DNA of 64,000 nucleotides, from NCBI GenBank assembly GCA_003140215.1, contig PLJL01000004.1, forward strand, positions 568,659-632,658, written 5' to 3'. The notes beneath the pieces were generated by a model. That model was not told the origin of the DNA. It saw only the letters and a program-made list of their open reading frames with translations, and ran no database searches. Origin of the DNA: Vulcanimicrobiota bacterium. Lineage in GTDB: Bacteria; Vulcanimicrobiota; Vulcanimicrobiia; Vulcanimicrobiales; Vulcanimicrobiaceae. Below, in pieces: positions 26,974 to 35,472 of the stretch. How positions within the stretch are numbered: position 1 is the first letter of the stretch; each line of letters starts with the position of its first letter. The translations under genes and the position numbers were made by a program.

Positions 26974-27357
26974 TTAGGGGCAGCCGCGCGACTCTAGGTG
27001 CCTGTCGAGCGTTCGCGTCGCTATGAGTCGCCAGCCAAGGTAGCTCGCAAGAAAGAGGGCGATCATAGTCAAGTACGAGATCAGGTGCATGAGAAACGCG
27101 CAGGCGAATACTCCAAGCGCCGCTACGTACAGGTGCTTGGCGTGCTCGCGAATCGCGGCCAGGGACCGCCGAGCGCCGGACATGCAGCGCGCGATCCGCG
27201 CACCGCGATACGCGGCATAGGAGCCTAGCAGCGCAGCCGCCACTGCAACCATGATGGAACTAGCCGGCAGGTTCAAGAGAGCTCGCCGCCGCTGGCGCTC
27301 GCCGCCGCGCAGCGTGGATTGATCACGACCAACCTCTCGCGGTGACAAAGACGTCAA
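26974..27357 (-). CDS. Hypothetical multi-TM protein
   Basis: 127 aa with three likely hydrophobic segments (SSIMVAVAAALLGSYAAYRG, HLYVAALGVFACAFLMHLIS and a following LTMIALFLASYLGW). No family recognised. The first 30 residues are Arg-rich, and a start downstream is possible. Confidence 0.45.
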   Translation of the reverse strand: MTSLSPREVGRDQSTLRGGERQRRRALLNLPASSIMVAVAAALLGSYAAYRGARIARCMSGARRSLAAIREHAKHLYVAALGVFACAFLMHLISYLTMIALFLASYLGWRLIATRTLDRHLESRGCP

Positions 27358-27372
27358 CTGTCGTGAGGCGCA

Positions 27373-27612
27373 TTAGGGATCAGGTCTAAGGGGCTCGGAA
27401 GAGCCTTGATCGGGTGCCACCTTATGCGAGCGCACCAACTCATCGCCAACCTTAATCAGCTCAAAGTCGCCGTCGCGCGTGCGTTCGATGATTCGCCCCT
27501 CGCGCATAAAGTGCGTCGAGTGCCCGTCGGCTAGGGCTTGCGTGACTTCGCGTTTTATCAGCTCGTTCGCCGCGGCCACTGCCTTCAGCATCTCGTCGGT
27601 AAACTCTCCCAT
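27373..27612 (-). CDS. Small hypothetical protein
   Basis: 79 aa from the ATG at 27612 behind GAAGG. The sequence is a helix (DEMLKAVAAANELIKREVTQ) followed by a beta-hairpin-like segment (HFMREGRIIERTRDGDFELI). It could be an antitoxin-like or regulatory peptide; nothing specific. It is divergent from the four-winged-helix gene across a TTGTCACGG repeat array. Confidence 0.5.
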   Translation of the reverse strand: MGEFTDEMLKAVAAANELIKREVTQALADGHSTHFMREGRIIERTRDGDFELIKVGDELVRSHKVAPDQGSSEPLRPDP

Positions 27613-27724
27613 CGCCTTCAGAGTACCACGCATCCCGGAGGCGCGCATGAGGGCGCTCAACGAAAGGCTCGACTTTCGGGTCGGGGAGCCACGGCAAGTT
27701 AGGTTGCGTTGCTCACGGAGCGAC

Positions 27725-27789
27725 CTTGACACGGTTGACACCAAATACTGAGTTTGTCACGGTTGTCACGGGGTCACGGTTGTCACGGG
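27725..27789. repeat. TTGTCACGG tandem repeat array, copy 1
   Basis: Three pairs of direct repeats at 9-bp period: TTGACACGGTTGACACC, TTGTCACGGTTGTCACGG and GTCACGGTTGTCACGG. Located between divergent genes. The same motif occurs at 34591-34646 and 38619-38669. Confidence 0.8.
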
Positions 27790-27908
27790 CAGTCCGCCAT
27801 GCCGCAGTCGCCGCGCCTGCGGCTCATAGCACAACCCCCTCTGCTCGTCGGCTGCGGAGTGCCGGAATGCCATACAGCTGACACTCTCTCCCGTACGCTA
27901 AAGGACCA

Positions 27909-29189
27909 ATGCATTGTCTCCCGAGGAAGCCTATCGGACGCAAGCCGCCGGCTCAGTTTGGCGACCCAGTGCGTACACAGATCCTAAGAGCGCTCGTCGA
28001 CGGGCCCGTGCGCCTGCGCGAACTCGCGCGCCGAGCGGGGGCGGGCTATCGTTCAACGGTTGACATCAGCAGGCGTCTACAGCGTATCGGCGTCGTTCGG
28101 GTCGTCCGCTGCAAACGCAAGAAGACATATGCCTTGCTTGACCCAGGGTTCCCAGCCAGCAAAGAGCTGAAGAAGTATTTGTGTACGCTGGCTTCTGCCG
28201 GCGACACCGGATACGAACCGGTGCGAGACGTCTCGCACATTTGGCATCGGCGAAGCCCCCGACCAGTCGAACCTGCGCATCCCGAGCTGCTGTTCGGAAG
28301 CCCCATCCGAACGCGAACCCTCGCACTTGTTGCCGTTCAAGGTGAGTTGACCGTTAAAGAAATCGCAGAGAGTCTCGGCGAGGATTCGGCCCGTCTAGGT
28401 GACGAGATGGACTTCTTGGTCTCGATCGGGCTTCTCGAACGGCGTCGGCACCGTATCCGACGCACCTACTCGCTGCCGGCTTCTCGAATAGGTGGAACTG
28501 AGTTACGGAGACTGCTGCGCCGGATGGCGCGTGCGATCCCCGAGCTGGACGTAGGAGCACACGTGCTGCGCGTCCCCGGAGATGTTCGAGGGAACAAGAA
28601 CCGTGAGCCGACGTCCACGCATAATCTTGTAGCACAGCGCCTACCCTTCATGACTCCGGCACAGGCGCGATTGCTCACATTCGTCGCGATCAAGCCACGG
28701 ACGGTTCGAGAAATGTCGACCGCATTTGGAGTTTCCTGGCAGTCAGTTCGCTCAACGGTGCACTTTTTAACGCGGTCCGGTCCAATATGTGTAACGCGGC
28801 CAAGTCGGCACTTTGAAGTGTCGTTGAACCCTGCGTTCCCCGCCTTCGTGGAACTGCGAGCTACTCTCGGCGCGGCGCTGGGACACGCTCGTGAAGAGGC
28901 AGCAGGCGGATCACAAGCTGGGATCCCAGACGTATTTGGGCACGCGCTGCGATTCCGAGTACTTGCGGCGCTCGCCGCCCGCGGGGAGGCGGACAAAAGG
29001 GAAATCATTGCTCTCGCGAGCCCTCGTATTAAGGACAGTGCAATCGGACAATATCTCGCATTGCTCGTACGGCGGATGCTGATTACGAGAACGCCACGTG
29101 GATATCGATTCGCGCCTACCCAGCAGGCCGCTGCGATCGCGCGCTTGATGTCGCGCTATTCCCATCTCGTTCTCGATACCGCTAAGTAG
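27909..29189 (+). CDS. DNA-binding protein with four tandem winged-helix domains
   Basis: 426 aa made of four ArsR/MarR-like winged HTH units: residues about 17-80 (FGDPVRTQILRALVDGPVRL), 125-200 (FGSPIRTRTLALVAVQGELT), 245-320 (MTPAQARLLTFVAIKPRTV) and 345-420 (FGHALRFRVLAALAARGEAD). Each has the recognition helix and a basic wing. No ligand or enzymatic domain is present. A protein with four DNA-binding units could read a tandem repeat, and a 9-bp-period array lies directly upstream, so autoregulation or a structural role there is an attractive inference. Confidence 0.8.
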   Translation: MHCLPRKPIGRKPPAQFGDPVRTQILRALVDGPVRLRELARRAGAGYRSTVDISRRLQRIGVVRVVRCKRKKTYALLDPGFPASKELKKYLCTLASAGDTGYEPVRDVSHIWHRRSPRPVEPAHPELLFGSPIRTRTLALVAVQGELTVKEIAESLGEDSARLGDEMDFLVSIGLLERRRHRIRRTYSLPASRIGGTELRRLLRRMARAIPELDVGAHVLRVPGDVRGNKNREPTSTHNLVAQRLPFMTPAQARLLTFVAIKPRTVREMSTAFGVSWQSVRSTVHFLTRSGPICVTRPSRHFEVSLNPAFPAFVELRATLGAALGHAREEAAGGSQAGIPDVFGHALRFRVLAALAARGEADKREIIALASPRIKDSAIGQYLALLVRRMLITRTPRGYRFAPTQQAAAIARLMSRYSHLVLDTAK

Positions 29190-29332
29190 TCATCATAAAT
29201 TTGTAGCAGTCACGGGGCGCGGAGTGCTCGTCATACGACGGCCATCGAAACGTTCCCGAAACGAGGGTGGGCCGAGGAGCAAATGGGCCTCGATCTTGGC
29301 CGGCAACGAAGCCTTATGCTCTCGAAAAAGGG

Positions 29333-30202
29333 TTAAGTTACCGTCTCCAGCCACTCTTTTAGAAGCGTATCGTCGACGAAATGCTCGCGGTGACGCAGGG
29401 GAACTCTTGTGTCTTTCACGGCGTAATAGAGCGCGTCTAGCTCGTCCCGGCCCGTCGGAAACCAGTCACCGCGAATCCAATCGACGAAGCGCACCGAAAG
29501 TCGCGAGGTCAAATCTCCGCGTAAAGGGTATGCTTCGCGTGTTCGAGCCCGAAAACCAAAGACGTCAACTTGCTTTTCCCCATCACCAGGAAAGTGCTCC
29601 ATAAAGATCGCTTCGCATTCCGAGAGCGTCTTGGCCCCAGCCAAGTATGCACCGCCGACTGTAATGTGTCGCCGTCGCGGAACATTGGTCAGGATGGTGT
29701 CCAGCTCGTGTGACATCGTTGCCAGCGCCGTCACGTTAGCGACCTCCGCGATCCCGGAAGAGGTGAAACCCAGTGCCGGAAGTTCGCCTAGCATTGCCAC
29801 GTACGCATCGAGGTGCCCGCTCGCGTACAGGGTAACCAGACCGCAACACCAATGGAAGCGACTCGCGAAGAACTCGCCGACAAGATACGCGTTCGCGCAA
29901 TGGATTGCTCTTGTCTCGTCGAGAAGACCGTAGATCAGATTCTTCGTCGGACCACCAGTCTTCAGGTCGCTCCGCAAATCAGGCCGCAAGCGGATCAGCT
30001 CGGCGATAGCTTCTTTCTTGCGGACCGCACTCTCTAGGAAGGCGGTATAGTCTTGGCTTGCGCGCGAGGAACCGCCCCAACCCTCCACGATGGGTCGAAA
30101 GAATGTCGGATTTCCGCGGAGCGGGCCTCTGCGAGGGGCGCGCCGCCCTGTGCGCCCGTTGTTGACGCCCCCTAGCTCTGGTCCGCCGGCGGTGGGGTGC
30201 AT
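29333..30202 (-). CDS. Hypothetical protein of the island
   Basis: Up to 305 aa if started at 30250; no family recognised. The well-formed part begins near the GTG at 30088 (VEGWGGSSRASQDYTAFLES), while the first about 50 residues of the long form are Arg/Gly/Pro-rich and overlap an operator array, so the true start is probably between 30202 and 30088. The mid part is helical with Cys-rich HWCCGLVTLYASGHLDAYVA, and the C-terminus has RFVDWIRGDWFPTGRDELDA. It is divergent from the excisionase-like gene. Confidence 0.55.
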   Translation of the reverse strand: MHPTAGGPELGGVNNGRTGRRAPRRGPLRGNPTFFRPIVEGWGGSSRASQDYTAFLESAVRKKEAIAELIRLRPDLRSDLKTGGPTKNLIYGLLDETRAIHCANAYLVGEFFASRFHWCCGLVTLYASGHLDAYVAMLGELPALGFTSSGIAEVANVTALATMSHELDTILTNVPRRRHITVGGAYLAGAKTLSECEAIFMEHFPGDGEKQVDVFGFRARTREAYPLRGDLTSRLSVRFVDWIRGDWFPTGRDELDALYYAVKDTRVPLRHREHFVDDTLLKEWLETVT

Positions 30203-30265
30203 TTTGCCCGGAGTTTGCACCCATTGGTGCATTTTGCTTTTAATATGCACCTAAGAGTGCAAAAT
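30196..30265. promoter_or_regulatory. TGCACC operator array
   Basis: Two identical 12-bp direct repeats GGTGCATTTTGC at 30196-30207 and 30226-30237 are exactly 30 bp apart. An inverted repeat GCACC-CATT-GGTGC spans 30217-30230, and TGCAC-CTAAGA-GTGCA spans 30246-30261. A plausible promoter (TTGCAC at 30216, TAATAT at 30241) overlaps them. This is a repressor-type control region between a minus-strand gene and the plus-strand HTH gene. Confidence 0.7.
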
Positions 30266-30318
30266 TTCCGAAATCTGGACCGATTGACGGGTGCCCAGGC
30301 GCGCGCTAAGTTCAACGG

Positions 30319-30648
30319 GTGCAGCGACCGGGCGGCAATCGACGCGGAGGGTCTAGCGAATCCGTCGACGGGTCCAAAACGGCGCTAGGCATCGAACGCG
30401 GAACATTTTCGATCGAAGAGGCGGCTCAGCGGTTGGGACTTAGCACAAAAGCCACTCGAAAGGCAGCGAAGGCGGGGCAGTTCCCCTCGATACGAATCGG
30501 GCGGCGTCTGCTCATCCCGCGCGAAGCATTCGAAGCCTGGTTACGCTCGCCAACAGCCGTACAGGGCAACGCGCCGATGCGTGATGCAGAAGCTACGTCT
30601 CCGGGCGGTTCGACTCGGCGCCGACGGAGGACAGGAACAACGGCCTGA
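30319..30648 (+). CDS. Excisionase/MerR-type HTH protein
   Basis: 109 aa starting at GTG 30319, the first start after an in-frame stop. Residues about 28-75 match the excisionase-family HTH_17 domain: FSIEEAAQRLGLSTKATRKA, then FPSIRIGRRLLIPREAFEAW. The C-terminal tail is Arg-rich and ends RRRRRTGTTA. Such proteins bend DNA for integrases or act as small repressors; an intact partner recombinase is absent nearby. A strong terminator hairpin follows. Confidence 0.75.
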   Translation: MQRPGGNRRGGSSESVDGSKTALGIERGTFSIEEAAQRLGLSTKATRKAAKAGQFPSIRIGRRLLIPREAFEAWLRSPTAVQGNAPMRDAEATSPGGSTRRRRRTGTTA

Positions 30649-30690
30649 CCGGCAGCGCGTCGCGCTGTAAGAGAGCTTGTCACGGAGAAA

Positions 30691-30727
30691 GGCGGAGGCT
30701 CCGAGACAGTGTCCCGGAGCCTCCGCC
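30691..30727. terminator. Strong hairpin terminator
   Basis: GGCGGAGGCTCCG pairs with CGGAGCCTCCGCC around an 11-base loop, 42 bases after the excisionase-like stop. There is no long T-run, but the 13-bp GC stem is very stable and could stop transcription in both directions. Confidence 0.6.
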
Positions 30728-31307
30728 CTAGCACCGGCCGAAGCGTGATATTTGCAGTCTCTCGCCACGGCCAGCTTGGGATTATCTTACCACGCGAAGC
30801 GTGCGTATGCGAATCCCGCGGAGTATTTTTCTTCATGCCCTTTCGTGACCATTCACGACTCCTCGCGTCCTCTCGGCAATTCGGCCGCGCATCCGCCCTT
30901 CAGCCGGCTCTTGTTTCACAGATCTCACGCGACAAGCGCAGCCCTTCTGGTTCGCTGTTCGGTGGTCTGGCGAGCGTTCCGGTGATTGCTCTGTGCGCGA
31001 CGAGAGCAGCCGCAGCCGCGGTCGCGCAAGCGTTTCTCGCGGACCGATGGCTATGCGACGAGCCACTCGTTATCGTCCTCGTCGACGCAACTGGCAAGAT
31101 TCAGCGCACCGAGTGCTGCTGCGCTGGCTTCAGCTCGAACGGCGGCTGTCTCCATGTGTGGGTCGCTAGTTGCGTTCTCGCCGCCCAAAGGCAAGTACAT
31201 TGAGCCGGCATCACGAACCCGGCTCGTCTGGCGAGGTTGGGCGTCCAGAAGGCACCAATGCCGACGGAGCGCATCGATCGCAGTCTGGAGCGACCAGACG
31301 AAATGCG
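30728..31307. other. Intergenic region before the transposase
   Basis: About 580 bp. A 49-aa acidic minus-strand frame (31051-31200) beginning MYLPLGGENATSDPHMETAA has protein-like composition but no ribosome site; other frames look spurious. The left end of the transposase unit should lie here, but no inverted repeat was identified. Confidence 0.35.
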
Positions 31308-32567
31308 ATGGCAATTCTGAAGGACGACGGCGTGCGGCCCGTTGACCGCAGCGACGTGCACTTCAAGGTGCAGTCCCAGTCAAGCTCCGCCTGGTACAAC
31401 GTCGTCGTCGACCTCGAAGATGGCATTCGGAATTGTTCGTGTCCGCAACACGCGCGGCTCCGAAGCTCCGGAATCATGAACGCAGGGTGCAAGCATGTGA
31501 TCGCGGCCGAGCTGTGGATCTACCGCGAGTACGTCGGCGGCGAGATTCCCGCGTCGGGCCGTCCGGATAATGTCCGCAAGCACCCTCGGTACAACGAAAT
31601 TCGGGAAAACCTCCCGATAAGCACCCTGGAACTGATCCGTTGCCTTGTCGCGTCCCTGACCCACGAGGAACTCATTCCCAGACGCCACCGTCGTGGCCGC
31701 CGGCCTCGATCGTCCGCCGAAGTATATGCGAACCTCCTGGTCGCCGCGGCTTCAGGAAAAGCGAGTCGCGAGGCGGTCGATCCGACGATTCTGCGGGCTG
31801 TCGGTTTCGCGAGACGTATACCGGTCGCGACTCGTCTCAAGGCCATGCAGGATTTGCGCGTTCGGGACGCCCTCAGAAAGCTGCTCGGGAGGACAGCCGT
31901 CGCTGCGGGGCCGGCAAGAAACTTCGGCCAAGACTCTCACCACTACCGAACGCCGTATAGCGTTCTCAAGTATGAGCTGCGCGACGAGAAGCGGACGATA
32001 GTGCTCCGCGCCGTCCGTTGCAAGGTGCACATAACGATTGACACGGACAAACAGCTAATCGTCAGTGGCTACGTTTCGAACGCCAACGTGCCGGACATTG
32101 AGTTCTTCGACCAACAGGTCGACGATGCCATGAGCTTGTTCGGAGTAATCGATACGTGGCACGCGGATAATGCATACCGCTCGCTTGAGACAGTATCGCG
32201 AATTGCCTCATTGGGCGGGGATCCGTCGTACATCGAGTTCGCTGTACACGACAAGCCTAACGGTCATCCAATTTGGGATATGGCGCTTACGCGCTACCGC
32301 AAGCGGGAGGAAGAAAATGGCCCCCACCCACGATCGCTGGTGGAGTCGGTCAACAATGCGCTCCGCTCGCATGGCCACAAAGTTCGTGCTCGACTGGAGA
32401 TCACACGGGAGTGCGAAATGTTAGCCCGCATGGTCGTCTACAACCTACGCCGACTAGCATATCTGCACGTAGCTAAGGGCCTCTTAATCGCATTCGCTGA
32501 TCAACGAGCCATGCACGCAGTCCGCTTCGAATTACCGGCTCCCGCGTCAGGAGAGCGGGCTGCATGA
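31308..32567 (+). CDS. DDE transposase with N-terminal SWIM zinc finger
   Basis: 419 aa. Residues 25-65 form a SWIM zinc finger: YNVVVDLEDGIRNCSCPQHA, then a later CKH (CxC...CxH). The rest is a DDE-type transposase core: VHITIDTDKQLIVSGYVSNA, DTWHADNAYRS with the Asp, and a C-terminal helix with ESVNNALRSHGHKVRARLE containing the Glu. The C-terminal LARMVVYNLRRLAYLHVAKG matches IS4/ISNCY-type endings. SWIM fingers are known from several transposases (Mutator-like and bacterial). No frameshift seen, so it may be active; ends not identified. Confidence 0.8.
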   Translation: MAILKDDGVRPVDRSDVHFKVQSQSSSAWYNVVVDLEDGIRNCSCPQHARLRSSGIMNAGCKHVIAAELWIYREYVGGEIPASGRPDNVRKHPRYNEIRENLPISTLELIRCLVASLTHEELIPRRHRRGRRPRSSAEVYANLLVAAASGKASREAVDPTILRAVGFARRIPVATRLKAMQDLRVRDALRKLLGRTAVAAGPARNFGQDSHHYRTPYSVLKYELRDEKRTIVLRAVRCKVHITIDTDKQLIVSGYVSNANVPDIEFFDQQVDDAMSLFGVIDTWHADNAYRSLETVSRIASLGGDPSYIEFAVHDKPNGHPIWDMALTRYRKREEENGPHPRSLVESVNNALRSHGHKVRARLEITRECEMLARMVVYNLRRLAYLHVAKGLLIAFADQRAMHAVRFELPAPASGERAA

Positions 32568-33176
32568 TCAATCCCGACAGCGCCCCTTAGGGTCAGATTC
32601 TGCCAAAGTAGCGAGGCCTGATTCTCGCCGGCGAGGAGCTCACTCGCCGCGATCGCCCTCTCCGATCTGTGAAGCAGCTTGCGCCTCTTGTAGGCTTGCT
32701 GATTTAAGGGAACTGCTCCGTGGCCCGTGCGTGAATAAATCAGCAGGCCACTGCATAAGTCAGAAGGCGAGCGAATAAATCAGGAGAGGACCCATCTCCA
32801 AGGCTGACGATCCTTGGGCGTCCGGGTGTGAAACTTACACAGCTCGCATCTCTACGATGGAGCGACGTGCTGCGACCGTTGCGAATGCGCCTTGCGCAGA
32901 TCCGACACCATGGGATCGCGGTGGTACTCAGAAGTCTAATCGAGCCTTCCGTCGAGCGCGCTTAGCTGGAGGTCGGCGCGAGAGTTTCGGAATACGCGGA
33001 ATCGATCGTGGAGATTTGCCAGAAAGGCAGCGGCCCCGGAACGCTTGGCAGTGCTCGGGACCGCTGAGTCGGGCCGACGGTCGGCGGCGCCTCGGCGCGT
33101 CGTGCAACATCACGAATCGCGACCGGCCTTGAGGACTAGCCGGTAACGCCGGCGACCCTCTGTCTCACCCTACTTC
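32568..33176. other. Non-coding region with repeat and possible recombinase remnant
   Basis: About 610 bp without an intact gene. TTGCTGATTTA (32696-32706) and AATAAATCAGCAGG (32733-32746) are imperfect inverted repeats, and AATAAATCAG recurs at 32774-32783. A frame at about 32815-32965 reads GVKLTQLASLRWSDVL, which resembles the GLRLSELLALRWSDV box of tyrosine recombinases, but is bounded by stops. Confidence 0.4.
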
Positions 33177-34391
33177 TCATCGCGCGATCGCGAATGGATT
33201 TCGGCTGACAATGCGTCCGCCGACGCGAAACGCGACACGGCTAAGCTTGCGCACGCGTCCGCTCGGTACAACGACGTCGGCATATTCCCGGTACGTAGTG
33301 TCGTAGATGTCCGCGAACTCGATGACGGCCTGGCCGGTGACTTGATGTGCTAGCTCGGGCGACAGGGTCGCGCTGACGGATGCACCGACAGCGAGCTCAT
33401 CAATGTCGATGACGGTGGCAGCGTACGGCAAGAACACGCACGCGTCGAGGGCCGCAGCCTTCCCGTCATTCACGGCTATGATCTCGGCGCTGCCGTCGCT
33501 GTTGCTGCGCACCTGAAGCGCGACGTGCGCCAACGCAGAGCCCTCGTCATTGGATAGAAAGAGCGCGTCGTAGGGCACTCCTTCCGTGCCGAGTTCGTAC
33601 GCCGCCTGAACATCATCGGCGATCCATGGACGCGTGAAGATATCATTCCAGTCGAATTGCGCCACGGGGTCAAGACGGCGCGATATATTCGTGATTCTGG
33701 CATACGCGCGCTGCGCGATTTCCTTAAGCGCATCGATAGCGTCGTAGAGGTCGTTGAATGTCACGGGATTCCCGCTCGGAACGCCGTGCAAGAGCGCGTT
33801 GAGATGCGGCCCGAAGCGCGAGCTGATCGCTTCGAGGCGCGCAAGGTCCGCACGGAACACCTCGGCGCTTCCTGGGTCGAACGGGGTCTCGAGCCCAACA
33901 AGGGCTTCGACCACTCCGCGAAGCGTATTGAGCCCGTCCCCATCGACGTGCCGGCGGACAACCAACGCCGCAGAGGTCGCCCACCAGCGGCGTACGCCCA
34001 CGAGGAATGGATTGTTCTGCTGAGCTGCCGTGAGGAGCTCGGCGTTCCCGTGCACGATCCCCTCGAATCTGCGCTCGACTTGACGGTCCCAAAGCAGCAG
34101 GCTTATTTCCGTGGCGATCGCTTCAACGGCAGGCCGTAATTCGTTTTTACTTGTCACTGGCAGTTCGTCCGGTCGGTAGGTGTGGCAGCGATTGCACAGG
34201 TAGCCGGTGGGGACGACGGCGCCGGTTCGGTTCGGCCGTTGATAGATCCGTACGAACCGGCCTCCGCAGTCCGCGGTCGAGTGTTCCATCGGCTTTGGCA
34301 TCGGTACAGGGGCCTTCGCTGTGTATACGCACTGACCCTCCTCCGTGCATACGCGAGTTTCGATGTTCTGGACGGCGACGCTAGGGTCCAT
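33177..34391 (-). CDS. Hypothetical protein with CxxC and helical domain
   Basis: 404 aa. N-terminal part has CTEEGQC and a zinc-like pair (GYLCNRCHTYRP). Residues about 95-170 (EISLLLWDRQVERRFEGIVH, RRWWATSAALVVRRHVDGD) look like the helical HEPN/AbiU2-type fold seen in abortive-infection proteins, without a visible Rx4H motif. The C-terminal about 150 residues are beta-rich. The function is unknown. Its start lies across the copy-2 repeat array from the next plus-strand gene. Confidence 0.5.
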   Translation of the reverse strand: MDPSVAVQNIETRVCTEEGQCVYTAKAPVPMPKPMEHSTADCGGRFVRIYQRPNRTGAVVPTGYLCNRCHTYRPDELPVTSKNELRPAVEAIATEISLLLWDRQVERRFEGIVHGNAELLTAAQQNNPFLVGVRRWWATSAALVVRRHVDGDGLNTLRGVVEALVGLETPFDPGSAEVFRADLARLEAISSRFGPHLNALLHGVPSGNPVTFNDLYDAIDALKEIAQRAYARITNISRRLDPVAQFDWNDIFTRPWIADDVQAAYELGTEGVPYDALFLSNDEGSALAHVALQVRSNSDGSAEIIAVNDGKAAALDACVFLPYAATVIDIDELAVGASVSATLSPELAHQVTGQAVIEFADIYDTTYREYADVVVPSGRVRKLSRVAFRVGGRIVSRNPFAIAR

Positions 34392-34929
34392 TTGATGACT
34401 AGCGAGGCCCCGTCCAGGGCTCTATCATAGGCGTGTGGGCGGCGGCTCGCTCCAGGTCCGCAAGGATCGGAGCCCACACCCGGAGCCGTCGCCCCGCTCA
34501 GCCGTCGACGCGTCCTAGAAGGACAGGGCAGCGGAACGCGACCCGTGTGGCGCAGAATCGGGCGCCTCTGCCCTCTCGTTATGCGAGCGAGCATGACAAC
34601 GCTGACAAACGTGACAAAACGAATTTTCCGTGACAACCGTGACAAGGCGACGTCGCCCATCAAACCTGGCAAGCCAGCCCCGGCGAAGGTGCAGGGTGCT
34701 TCCGCCGAAGACCGATCCGCCGCCATGACTTGTCGGCCGGCTCCCTCGGCGCGGCCGGCGAACTCGCGGCTGGAGTCGCTGGAAGCTGCGTCGGGGCAAA
34801 GTACCTGAGTATCGGTGTGCCCAGCTGATCGTTAGTCGGGTCAATGGCCTTGACGAACCGATCCGGCCAGCCGCTAAGGAGCAGCCCAGCGATCGTGACT
34901 AGCTGGCTCAATACGCTGGGGCAAGAATC
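34392..34929. other. Divergent intergenic region with repeat array
   Basis: About 540 bp; frames are short and unconvincing. It contains the TTGTCACGG-type array (34591-34646). Confidence 0.5.
34591..34646. repeat. TTGTCACGG tandem repeat array, copy 2
   Basis: Read on this strand as TGACAACGC-TGACAAACG-TGACAAAAC (three units at 9-bp period), then CGTGACAACCGTGACAAGG 10 bases later. Same consensus as the arrays at 27725 and 38619. Confidence 0.8.
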
Positions 34930-35472
34930 TTGACTAAGCGCGCGAGAGACGTGCGGGAGCGCTTCGCGGACTTGCTACGCCCTCTTGTCGGTGAAGGCGG
35001 CGTCATCACGATAGAGGCACTCGTAAATGCGATGGACCTCAAGACGTCTGTGCGCCCAAGCGTTCGCCAAGACTACGTGCGCCGCTATCTCAAGGGTACG
35101 CGAAACATCGAGAGTGCCTGGGCCTGGCAGATCGGAGACTCGATCCCGCGACCCTGGTGCAGCGGGGCTTGGGGGTTGTGGTCTGCCGGCTGCTTTGAAG
35201 ACTTCCTATGGCTCTTACAGCTATCGATGGAAACCACAGCCGACGCCTGGATTCAAACACGCGCAGCGCAGATGTGGCAATTCATGGACGCTATTCAACA
35301 CGTTTGCAACCCGCTGCCTCATGACGATCTCCCGGAAATTCGCTCGATTAACGCCATTCGGGCAATGAGCTTCGGCGACTTTGCAATTAGTCAAGCCTTT
35401 GATGTTCTAGCGGCCGCAAGCTTGAGGCCGCGCCACGTCACAAACGTCGGTGTAACTTATCAAAACCGTTGA
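34930..35472 (+). CDS. Hypothetical protein with possible N-terminal HTH
   Basis: 180 aa starting at TTG (34930). The N-terminus (VRERFADLLRPLVGEGGVIT, VRQDYVRRYLKGTRNIESAW) is helical and basic, perhaps DNA-binding; the remainder is Trp-rich. No family recognised. Its 3' end overlaps the next minus-strand gene by about 35 bases, so the two may regulate each other by convergence. Confidence 0.5.
   Translation: MTKRARDVRERFADLLRPLVGEGGVITIEALVNAMDLKTSVRPSVRQDYVRRYLKGTRNIESAWAWQIGDSIPRPWCSGAWGLWSAGCFEDFLWLLQLSMETTADAWIQTRAAQMWQFMDAIQHVCNPLPHDDLPEIRSINAIRAMSFGDFAISQAFDVLAAASLRPRHVTNVGVTYQNR

Noticed and set aside
30709..31203. 164-aa plus-strand frame before the transposase
   Set aside because: No ribosome site, mixed composition without domain character, and it runs through the terminator hairpin.
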